Positions 8,335 to 15,098 of a stretch of 32,668 bases of DNA are shown piece after piece. The stretch is from Candidatus Tritonobacter lacicola (lineage in GTDB: Bacteria; Auribacterota; Tritonobacteria; Tritonobacterales; Tritonobacteraceae), in contig JAVCDC010000018.1 of NCBI GenBank assembly GCA_030765135.1, positions 1-32,668 on the forward strand, written 5' to 3'. The notes beneath the pieces were generated by a model. It was not told the DNA's origin. It made no database searches and saw nothing but the letters and a program-made list of their open reading frames with translations. Position 1 is the stretch's first letter, and each line of letters begins with the position of its first letter. A program made the position numbers and the translations under genes.

Positions 8335-8467
8335 AACCACGGATTATACGCCCGTCCGGCAGAGCCGCCGTCCGTCAGGCGACGTGCCGGATCGACTGAG
8401 GTCTGACGGAGATTCAACGGATTACTTTTCATCAGTTCAATCAGTATGATCTGCTCAATCCACGGTG
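8335..8467. repeat. AACCGCGGATT-type palindromic repeat, copy 3 (long, diverged)
   Basis: Terminal segments AACCACGGATT (8335) and AATCCACGGT (to 8466) enclose a 133-bp insert with nested inverted segments (GTCCGGCAG, GACGTGCCGGATCG). It shares its interior with the copy at 3190-3302. It fills most of the gap between the NuoF- and HoxU-like genes. Confidence 0.55.
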
Positions 8468-8490
8468 TATGAATAGGGCAACGTACAAAC

Positions 8491-9261
8491 ATGATTAAGG
8501 TCAAAATAGACGATAGAGAAATCGAGGTCGAGGAGCATTCCACCGTTCTCGAGGCGGCGGAAAGGCTGGGAATATACATTCCCACCCTGTGCGCTCACCG
8601 GACGCTGGCGCCCTACGGGGCGTGCAGGCTCTGCATGGTGGAACTCAGGGAAGGCGACTGGTCGAAACTGGTGACCGCCTGCACGTATCCCGTGGAGGAC
8701 GGCCTGGAAGTACACACGGGCTCGGAGAAGGTGATCGAGGCGCGGAGGTTCGTTATCGAGTTACTGTTGGCCCGCTGCCCGAACTCGGAAGAGATTCGTA
8801 TGCTGGCACGGCGGCTCGGAGTCGAAAATACCAGATTCGAAAGCGCGGATGAGGACCGGAAATGCATCCTGTGCGGCCTCTGCGTCCGGGTCTGCAGGGA
8901 AGTGATAGGAAGCGCCGCCATCAGCTTCATACACAGGGGCTTAGAGAGGGCCGTCGAGACTCCTTTTCAGATTCAATCCGACGCGTGCATCGGTTGCGGG
9001 GCCTGCGCTTTCGTCTGCCCCACCGGCGCTATCAGAATCGAGGACATAGAAGAAATCCGCAAGCTGGAGACATGGCATACCGAGCTCGAGCTGGTGAAGT
9101 GCAGGCAGTGCGGAGCCACTATCGGCACCGTCGAGGTGATCAACCGTTTGAAGGAAGAACTGGACCTCCCGGCGGAGGTTCTGGACCACTGCACCAGGTG
9201 CAGACGGAAGATACTGGGAAGGGAACTCTGCGTAAATAAATTAGCTCCCTTCGGGCGCTAA
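8491..9261 (+). CDS. HoxU/NuoG-N-terminal-like Fe-S subunit
   Basis: This 256-residue protein begins with a plant-type [2Fe-2S] domain (LCAHRTLAPYGACRLCMVEL plus a later TAC; residues 1-75). Two [4Fe-4S] ferredoxin motifs follow (CILCGLCVRVC and CIGCGACAFVCP). It corresponds to the N-terminal third of NuoG or HydA, as in HoxU, without any H-cluster or molybdopterin domain. The usual NuoG His/Cys N5 site is not evident. An unusual tail carries CRQCG and, 34 residues on, CTRCRRK, a possible zinc ribbon or extra cluster. The last residues (NKLAPFGR) and the TAA stop come from a palindromic repeat. It likely completes a three-subunit NAD(H):acceptor module with the two genes upstream. Confidence 0.85.
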   Translation: MIKVKIDDREIEVEEHSTVLEAAERLGIYIPTLCAHRTLAPYGACRLCMVELREGDWSKLVTACTYPVEDGLEVHTGSEKVIEARRFVIELLLARCPNSEEIRMLARRLGVENTRFESADEDRKCILCGLCVRVCREVIGSAAISFIHRGLERAVETPFQIQSDACIGCGACAFVCPTGAIRIEDIEEIRKLETWHTELELVKCRQCGATIGTVEVINRLKEELDLPAEVLDHCTRCRRKILGRELCVNKLAPFGR

Positions 9262-9266
9262 TTTAT
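9236..9266. repeat. ATAAATTAGC palindrome, copy 2
   Basis: Perfect 10-bp arms, ATAAATTAGC (9236-9245) and GCTAATTTAT (9257-9266), surround an 11-nt loop. It overlaps the 3' end of the HoxU-like gene and provides its stop codon. Confidence 0.8.
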
Positions 9267-9331
9267 CAGGCGCCGACTGCGTCGGAGCTGCAACTTATGC
9301 ATTTATTGAAATTTCGGGCTAGTAAATTAAT

Positions 9332-9361
9332 TTGAATGGATAGAATAAAAGGATTTATCAT
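9332..9361 (+). promoter_or_regulatory. Candidate sigma70-type promoter for acsB
   Basis: TTGAAT (9332-9337) and TATCAT (9356-9361) are separated by 18 bp in a markedly AT-rich part of the 178-bp gap before acsB. This gap is one of the larger ones in the operon, so an internal promoter for acsBDC is plausible. Match quality is moderate only. Confidence 0.35.
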
Positions 9362-9389
9362 AATATATTCTTATTAACGAAGAAAAATG

Positions 9390-9441
9390 CTCCGGCGAAG
9401 CCGGAGATGGATAAATTAATAAGTGGAGCGAATTAATTTAT
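9390..9441. repeat. Bipartite palindromic repeat, copy 3, overlapping the acsB start
   Basis: Hairpin ctccggc-gaa-gccggag (9390-9406) is followed by arms ATAAATTAAT (9411-9420) and ATTAATTTAT (9432-9441). The second arm contains the first two bases of the acsB ATG (9440-9442). The layout equals that at 2378-2431. Confidence 0.8.
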
Positions 9442-11629
9442 GTCGAAGATCATAGCAACAGCGGCAATACGTGGAGCCCATAAGCTCGCCCAAAGGGCTG
9501 AAGACGAGTTGAATAGCGCAATCGCCGAGCACTCCGAATCCGCTGCCGTCTCCCTGCCCGGCACAGCCTACTACCTTCCCATCATATACTCCATGCTCGG
9601 ACTGGCCGTCCAGTCCCTGGGGGACATGAAGAAGGTCCTAGCCAGGGCGAGATCTCTCCTCCCCGAAGTCCCATCGGAAAACCTGTGGCTCCCATATCTC
9701 GGCGACGCCCTCGACGCCGGCATGGCGGCCCTCTTCGCCGAGGAGATAATCGAGACCCTGAAATACCTCACCGGCCCCCCGCCGGCCGAGGGAATCTGGC
9801 TGGGCGCCACATCGGATGCCACCCTGAGAAACCAGGGCATCAAGCTCGTCGACGGCCGCATGCCCGGGTTCGCCGCCTGCGTGGGGGCACTGCCTTCCGT
9901 GGAAGACGCCGTCAAACTAGCACGCGACCTCCAGGAGAGGAACATCCTCGTTTTCATGGCGGGCAGTACAAACGGGACGAGCATGGCCGATCAGCTCGCG
10001 GAGGCCGGCATCGAGATGAACTGGGACACGTTCCTCGTCCCCTACGGTAAAGACATAACTGCTGCCGTGTACGCGGCCGGCTTCGCCGCGCGGGCGGCCA
10101 TGACCTTCGGGGGTATTCACCCCGCCGGCATGGAAGAAGCTCGCCGTATCCTGCTTTACAACAAGGAGCGTGTCAACGCCTTCGTACTGGCCCTCGGCGA
10201 GGTGGACGACGAAAAGTACGCTACGGCCGCGGGAGTCCTCAACTTCGGCTTCCCCATTATCGCCGACACCGATATACCCCAGATTCTTCCCAGCGGGATC
10301 TGCACATACGAGCACGTCGTTTCCCGAACTCCTCTTGAGAGTATCGCCCAGAAGGCCATCGAGGTGCGGGGCTTGAAAATCAAAATCGAGAAGATACCCG
10401 TTCCGGTCAGGGTCGGACCCGCCTTTGAAGGTGAAAGGGTTAGAAGAAACCAGGTAGCTCTCGAGTTCGGCGGCAAATACACACACGCCTTCGAATATCT
10501 TCGGAGTAAGGAGCTCGACGAGGTCGAGGATGGAAAGATCGAGGTGGTCGGGCCGGAGATAGATGACGTGGAGGAGGGAAGCGCCCTGCCACTGGCCATC
10601 CTCGTGGAGGTCGCGGGACGGGAGATGCAAAAAGACTTCGAGTCGATCCTGGAGCGGCACATACACTCGTTCCTCTCAGAAGCCATGGGGATCATGCACG
10701 TTGGACAGAGGCAGATCATATGGATCAGGATAAGCAAGGATGCAGCTAAGGCGGGATTTAAGATAAGGGACTTCGCCGTGATACTGAGAAGCAAGATGAT
10801 CAACGACTTTCCCTCCATCGTGGACAAGGTCCAGGTAACTCTCTACACCGATGAGGAGAAGGTCGAGGCTCTTCACCCGGAGGCCAGGGCCGCCTACGAT
10901 AAACGCGACCAGCGCATGGGAGAGATGACCGACGAGTCCGTCGACACGTTCTACTCGTGCACGCTTTGCCAATCGTTCGCCCCAAGCCATGTCTGCATTA
11001 TCACTCCCGAACGGCTCGGCCTCTGCGGGGCGTACAACTGGCTCGACGGCAAGGCCGCCTACCGGATAAACCCGACAGGGCCGAACCAGCCAGTGAAAAA
11101 AGGGGAATGCCTCGATACAGTCAAGGGCAAGTGGAAAAACGTAGACGATTTCGTCTATGAGAATTCGAATAAAACGATCAAAAGCTTCAGCGCCTACTCC
11201 GTAATGGATGACCCGATGACGTCCTGCGGCTGCTTCGAGTGCATCGTGGCTATCCTTCCCGATACGAACGGCGTGATGGTCGTGGGTCGCGAGTACGGCG
11301 GGATGACACCATCGGGCATGACGTTCGCGCATCTTGCTGAAGCCGTCGGGGGAGGCCAGCAGACACCCGGCTTTATCGGTATCGGCATCCTCTACATCAC
11401 CAGCAAGAAGTTCATCTCCGCAGATGGGGGGATTAAAAGAATTGTATGGATGGACAAGGAGCTCATGGAGCGGGTGAAGGAAAGGTTCATCCAACGCTGC
11501 AGTGAGATTGGAGAAGAGGACCTTATAGAAAAGATCGCCGATGAAACTGTGACCACAGATATGGCCGAGCTTGTGGAGCATCTCCAGAAAGTCGACCATA
11601 CCGCCCTGAAGATGGAACCGCTCTTCTGA
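9440..11629 (+). CDS. acsB: Acetyl-CoA synthase (CO-methylating), catalytic subunit
   Basis: At 729 residues it is exactly the length of the Moorella enzyme. It condenses CO, a methyl group from the corrinoid protein and CoA into acetyl-CoA. The A-cluster ligands are visible: C507, C510, C519 and C529 in CTLCQSFAPSHVC and GLCG for the 4Fe-4S cubane, and C596 and C598 in CGCFEC for the proximal and distal nickel. Each is shifted by one from Moorella numbering. The N-terminal region that docks to CODH is present, so this is the bacterial rather than the short archaeal form. The ATG at 9440 lies in the arm of a hairpin and has only a weak upstream purine run (gtggag), which suggests translation is limited by mRNA structure. 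Confidence 0.97.
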   Translation: MSKIIATAAIRGAHKLAQRAEDELNSAIAEHSESAAVSLPGTAYYLPIIYSMLGLAVQSLGDMKKVLARARSLLPEVPSENLWLPYLGDALDAGMAALFAEEIIETLKYLTGPPPAEGIWLGATSDATLRNQGIKLVDGRMPGFAACVGALPSVEDAVKLARDLQERNILVFMAGSTNGTSMADQLAEAGIEMNWDTFLVPYGKDITAAVYAAGFAARAAMTFGGIHPAGMEEARRILLYNKERVNAFVLALGEVDDEKYATAAGVLNFGFPIIADTDIPQILPSGICTYEHVVSRTPLESIAQKAIEVRGLKIKIEKIPVPVRVGPAFEGERVRRNQVALEFGGKYTHAFEYLRSKELDEVEDGKIEVVGPEIDDVEEGSALPLAILVEVAGREMQKDFESILERHIHSFLSEAMGIMHVGQRQIIWIRISKDAAKAGFKIRDFAVILRSKMINDFPSIVDKVQVTLYTDEEKVEALHPEARAAYDKRDQRMGEMTDESVDTFYSCTLCQSFAPSHVCIITPERLGLCGAYNWLDGKAAYRINPTGPNQPVKKGECLDTVKGKWKNVDDFVYENSNKTIKSFSAYSVMDDPMTSCGCFECIVAILPDTNGVMVVGREYGGMTPSGMTFAHLAEAVGGGQQTPGFIGIGILYITSKKFISADGGIKRIVWMDKELMERVKERFIQRCSEIGEEDLIEKIADETVTTDMAELVEHLQKVDHTALKMEPLF

Positions 11630-11643
11630 TTTTTTCGTTCTGG

Positions 11644-11676
11644 CATAAATTAATTAGCGTAGCTAATCAATTTATG
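11644..11676. repeat. ATAAATTAGC-type palindrome, copy 4
   Basis: The 15-bp arms CATAAATTAATTAGC (11644-11658) and GCTAATCAATTTATG (11662-11676) have one mismatch and a 3-nt loop. It starts 14 bp after the acsB stop. Confidence 0.8.
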
Positions 11677-11679
11677 TTA

Positions 11680-11710
11680 ATAAATTTGCGGACGAAGTGA
11701 GCTAATTTAT
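11680..11710. repeat. ATAAATTAGC-type palindrome, copy 5, overlapping the acsD start
   Basis: Arms ATAAATTTGC (11680-11689) and GCTAATTTAT (11701-11710) have one mismatch. The right arm includes the first two bases of the acsD ATG (11709-11711), the same arrangement as at acsB. Confidence 0.75.
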
Positions 11711-12641
11711 GGATATACCTCTCGAGAAACACAAGGGAAAGATCAGGACGGTCGAACTCAGGAAGGAGAGCCCCTCCGGCCTTGCCATCGGCGGTCAGGA
11801 CTGCCTGGCGCTCCACCTTTTCGAGGGGAGCTATCCCAATAAGCCGGTCATAGCGTGGGAAATCACCGACACGGACCCTTCGAAGTGGCTCGGGGACGTA
11901 CGGAAGCCTTACAAGGACGTCCTTGGAGACCCTGTCGGCTGGGCGAAGATGGTGCGTGAGGAACACGGTGCGAAAATTATCTGCCTCAACCTCATCGGCA
12001 CCGATCCAAACAAGGATGACAAGAGCCCGGAGGAAGCCGCTTCGCTCCTGAAGAATATCCTCAGTGCCATCGATATACCCGTTATCGTGAAGGGGCCGGG
12101 TCCCGGGGAAAAGCAGAACGACGTCCTGGCGGCATGCGCTGAAGCGGCGTCGGGTCAGAGCTGCCTATTCGCTGCGGCCGTGGAGGAGCAATACAAGACC
12201 CTCGTGGCGAGCTGCATGGCGTACGGCCACGCGCTTGTCGCGGAGACCCCCATAGACGTAAACCTATGCAAGCAGCTCAACATCCTCATTTCGGACATGA
12301 ACTTATCCCTCGACCGCGTCGTAATCGACCCCCTGACAGGAGGTCTCGGCTACGGCCTCGAGTACACCTACTCCGTCATGGAGAGGATACGGCTCCAGGC
12401 GCTCGGCGGAGATGAAATGATGCAGAATCCTTTCATATGCTTTATCGGCGACGAGGTATGGAAGGTCAAGGAGGTAAAGGCCGATGACCCCGCATGGGGT
12501 GACAGGGAAAAACGGGCGATCCTCTGGGAGATCGCCACCGCGACGAGCCTCCTATACTCGGGGGCCGACATCCTCGTCATGCGCCACCCCGAGGCAATAA
12601 AGGCGGTCAACGAAGCCATCGATGATCTGATGAAAGGGTAG
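11709..12641 (+). CDS. acsD: Corrinoid iron-sulfur protein small subunit
   Basis: This 310-residue TIM-barrel protein matches AcsD/CdhD: ALHLFEGSYPNKPVIAWEI near the N-terminus, then PVIVKGPGPGEKQNDVL, VIDPLTGGLGYGLEYTYSVMERIR and a C-terminal DILVMRHPEAIKAV. With AcsC it forms the CFeSP that carries the methyl group on cobalamin to the acetyl-CoA synthase A-cluster. The length is normal. No separate ribosome site is visible because the ATG lies in a palindrome arm. It is separated from acsC by a TPR gene, which is not the usual acsC-acsD adjacency. Confidence 0.96.
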   Translation: MDIPLEKHKGKIRTVELRKESPSGLAIGGQDCLALHLFEGSYPNKPVIAWEITDTDPSKWLGDVRKPYKDVLGDPVGWAKMVREEHGAKIICLNLIGTDPNKDDKSPEEAASLLKNILSAIDIPVIVKGPGPGEKQNDVLAACAEAASGQSCLFAAAVEEQYKTLVASCMAYGHALVAETPIDVNLCKQLNILISDMNLSLDRVVIDPLTGGLGYGLEYTYSVMERIRLQALGGDEMMQNPFICFIGDEVWKVKEVKADDPAWGDREKRAILWEIATATSLLYSGADILVMRHPEAIKAVNEAIDDLMKG

Positions 12642-12697
12642 TATTTAAGGATACTATGAACAAACTGTTCAACCCGAAAGTTGGGCAACAAACTAAT

Positions 12698-12765
12698 CCC
12701 CTCTCCCCCCTTTGGGGAGAGAGGTCGAATGATCCGGCAGAATTGACGGAGCAGGGTGAGGGGGG
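12698..12765. repeat. CCCTCTCC/GGGGAGAG dispersed repeat
   Basis: The segment cccctctcccccc-ttt-ggggagagagg, followed by a gcagggtgagggg block, is the kind of intergenic repeat seen in many bacterial genomes. It lies between acsD and the signal peptide of the TPR gene. It is open in the TPR frame but is not believed to be coding. Its final purine run may act as the ribosome site of that gene. Confidence 0.6.
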
Positions 12766-12775
12766 AAATAAAAAC

Positions 12776-13411
12776 ATGGAGATAAAACACCCGTTTGTAA
12801 TAACGCTTATGATCTTTCTTTTATGCGTACTGGTTGCTACTCAAGCGGCGGCACAGGAAAAAATATCCGACCTCGATGCCGCCAAGGAGGGAATCAGACT
12901 CAAGCCAAACGATGCAACAGCCCATTACTACCTGGGCAACGCCTATGCCGACCTTGGACAGGATGAGGAAGCAGTCGAAGCCTACAAGAAGGCCGTCAGC
13001 CTGAAGCCCGACTTCGCCGATGCCTACAGCAAGCTGGGCGCCATTTATGAAAAGCTCAACCGCTACAGTGAGGCAAGCGAGGTATACCGGAAACTCACTA
13101 GGCTCAAACCGGGCAACGTCGATCTTTGGTCTAAGTTGGGCAACGTGTACAAGGAAGCAGGAGACGAAAAGAAGGCCATCGACGCATATAAAAAGGTCGT
13201 CCAAATTAAACCAAACGACGCAGAAGCGCACTTCAACTTGGCCACGCTTTATCTCGATCGGGAAGATGAGGACTCCTTCAGGGACGAGTACGAGATATTG
13301 GAAAAATTGGACAATCAACTTACGGAGGAGCTGCGCACCCTGTTCAAGGACAAGTTCAAAGAAGAGTTCACGCCGGGGAAAAAGCCCGGGAGAAGGAGAG
13401 GTCGAGACTGA
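12776..13411 (+). CDS. Exported TPR-repeat protein inside the acs operon
   Basis: This 211-residue protein has a clear signal peptide (MEIKHPFVITLMIFLLCVL, then VATQAAAQ). About four tetratricopeptide repeats follow (for example AHYYLGNAYADLGQDEEAVEAY; AYSKLGAIYEKLNRYSEASEVY; LWSKLGNVYKEAGDEKKAIDAY). A basic tail (PGKKPGRRRGRD) ends it. The ATG at 12776 is chosen because it starts the signal peptide and follows a G-rich run; an upstream ATG at 12656 would read through a noncoding repeat. Its TGA overlaps the acsC ATG (TGATG, 13409-13413), implying translational coupling. Function is unknown. An exported protein amid cytoplasmic CFeSP genes is unexpected. Confidence 0.75.
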   Translation: MEIKHPFVITLMIFLLCVLVATQAAAQEKISDLDAAKEGIRLKPNDATAHYYLGNAYADLGQDEEAVEAYKKAVSLKPDFADAYSKLGAIYEKLNRYSEASEVYRKLTRLKPGNVDLWSKLGNVYKEAGDEKKAIDAYKKVVQIKPNDAEAHFNLATLYLDREDEDSFRDEYEILEKLDNQLTEELRTLFKDKFKEEFTPGKKPGRRRGRD

Positions 13412-14781
13412 TGGCCCTCACTGGTCTCCAGATATTCAAGCTGCTGCCGAACACCAACTGCGGTGACTGCGGCGTCCCGACCTGCCTGGCTTTCGCCATG
13501 AAGCTCGCCGCCAAGAGGGTCGAGCTCTCCAAGTGCCCGCACGCATCCGACGAGGCGAAGGCCGCCCTCGGCGAGGCGTCGGCGCCGCCGATACGGAAGA
13601 TCGCAATCGGCGCCGGCGAGAACATGGCGACCGTAGGCGAGGAGCTCGTCATGTTTCGCCACGACAAGACGTTCTACCACAAGACGGTCATCGCCCCCCT
13701 CCTCCATGATAATAATAATGCCGTTGACGAGGCAAAGACGCTGTCATCGATAGTCGTCGAGCGGGCCGGTGAGGTACTGAAGATCGACGCGATAGCACTG
13801 CAACAGAGCGGTGATGATGGAGAGCACTTTGCGAAGACGGCACAGGCGATCTCCTCAGAGACGGGCCTCCCCCTCATCCTCATCTCCGGAGACCCCGACG
13901 GGATGAAGAAAGCTCTCGATCTCGTCGGCGATAAGAGGCCCCTCGTCTATCCCATGGTAAATGAGAACTTCGATGGTATGACGGCTATCGCGAAGGAGAA
14001 AGGCGTCCCCATCGTGGTCGCGGGCCCATCCGGCCTCGACGGCCTGATCGAAAGGGTGAAGAAAGTGAAGGCCGCCGGTGTTGAGGATATCGTCCTCGAC
14101 CCGTCCTCGAAAAGCCTCGCCGGAAGCCTGCGCGACCAGACGCTTATACGGAGAGCCGCCCTGCAGGCAGACATCAAAGACCTGGGGTATCCCACAATCT
14201 CCGGCGCCCTCTCAGGCGGAGATTCTTCCTGTAAAAGCTCGATCGCCTCGATAGCAGCGATATGTAAATACTCATCGTTCCTCGTGATCGAAGACTTCCA
14301 GCCCTGGCAGTTCCTCCCCCTCCTCACGCTGAGACAAAACATCTACACCGACCCCCAGAAACCCCTCCAGGTCGAGCCTAAAATATACCCGATCCTGGAG
14401 CCGGATGAATCTTCGCCCCTGCTGGTGACCACTAACTTCTCGCTCACCTACTTCATGGTCTCCACGGAGATAGACGACTCCGAAGTCCCATCCCACCTGC
14501 TGATAACGGAAGCCGAAGGGCAATCCGTCCTCACGGCATGGGCCGCCGGAAAGTTCTCGCCCGAGATCATCGCAAAGGCGGTCATGGAGTCGAAGATCGA
14601 AGAGAGGCTTAAGCACAGGAACTTGATCATCCCGGGATACGTGGCAATGCTCAGCGGAGAGCTCGAGGAGAACCTCCCTGGCTGGCGCGTCCACGTCGGC
14701 CCCCAGGAATCCGCCGATATTCCCGCCTACCTCAGGGAAGAGTGGCCACAAATAGCTTCTTCCCCGGCCGGGGATGCATAA
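13411..14781 (+). CDS. acsC: Corrinoid iron-sulfur protein large subunit
   Basis: This 456-residue AcsC/CdhE protein begins with the small [4Fe-4S] domain whose ligands are C17, C20, C25 and C42 (NCGDCGVPTC with a later KC). A TIM barrel comes next, then a C-terminal cobalamin-binding domain (ITEAEGQSVLTAWAAGKFSPE, IPGYVAMLSGELEENLPGW). It carries the methyl group on its corrinoid for AcsB. Its start overlaps the stop of the TPR gene (TGATG), so its translation is probably coupled. A ribosome site (agaaggagagg) is also present upstream, within the TPR coding end. Length and motifs are standard. Confidence 0.97.
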   Translation: MALTGLQIFKLLPNTNCGDCGVPTCLAFAMKLAAKRVELSKCPHASDEAKAALGEASAPPIRKIAIGAGENMATVGEELVMFRHDKTFYHKTVIAPLLHDNNNAVDEAKTLSSIVVERAGEVLKIDAIALQQSGDDGEHFAKTAQAISSETGLPLILISGDPDGMKKALDLVGDKRPLVYPMVNENFDGMTAIAKEKGVPIVVAGPSGLDGLIERVKKVKAAGVEDIVLDPSSKSLAGSLRDQTLIRRAALQADIKDLGYPTISGALSGGDSSCKSSIASIAAICKYSSFLVIEDFQPWQFLPLLTLRQNIYTDPQKPLQVEPKIYPILEPDESSPLLVTTNFSLTYFMVSTEIDDSEVPSHLLITEAEGQSVLTAWAAGKFSPEIIAKAVMESKIEERLKHRNLIIPGYVAMLSGELEENLPGWRVHVGPQESADIPAYLREEWPQIASSPAGDA

Positions 14782-14876
14782 TAATCCGCTCTCCTTAGCG
14801 CTATAGTAACAAGCTGTAAGCTATAAGCTTAAAAATGGCTCACACATTTACAACTGGGAGCATAAAATAGTTTAAT

Positions 14877-15000
14877 GCGTCATTGCGAGGAGCGTGTGAG
14901 CCGGAGCCCAGAGCGAAGCGAAGGGGACGAAGCAATCTCAATTATTTACATACAAGTAGATTGCTACACTGAGTTTAGTTGAAGGGCTCGCAATGAAATG
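14877..15000. repeat. CATTGCGAGG...GCAATC dispersed repeat between acsC and the activator gene
   Basis: The 317-bp gap contains tcattgcgag (near 14880) and its complement ctcgcaatga (near 14988), with the inner pair gcaatct and agattgc. This is the common cattgcgaggagc / gacgaagcaatc type of intergenic palindrome. A second repetitive segment (15020-15112) is built of aactcatt and aatgagtt units. No gene is seen in the gap. Confidence 0.65.
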
Positions 15001-15098
15001 CAATCGGTTCTATGCTCCTCTTAGTAAATGAGTTAGTGAGTTTGAGAGATGATATATCGTGGCGAGGATAGAGAAACTCATTAAACTCATATAACTCA

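Noticed and set aside
8491-9261. HydA-type [FeFe] hydrogenase
   Set aside because: The protein stops after the ferredoxin-like domains and has none of the H-cluster cysteine motifs.
12656-12775. Longer N-terminus for the TPR protein beginning at 12656
   Set aside because: It would translate a known type of noncoding CCCTCTCC/GGGGAGAG repeat ahead of a clear signal peptide.
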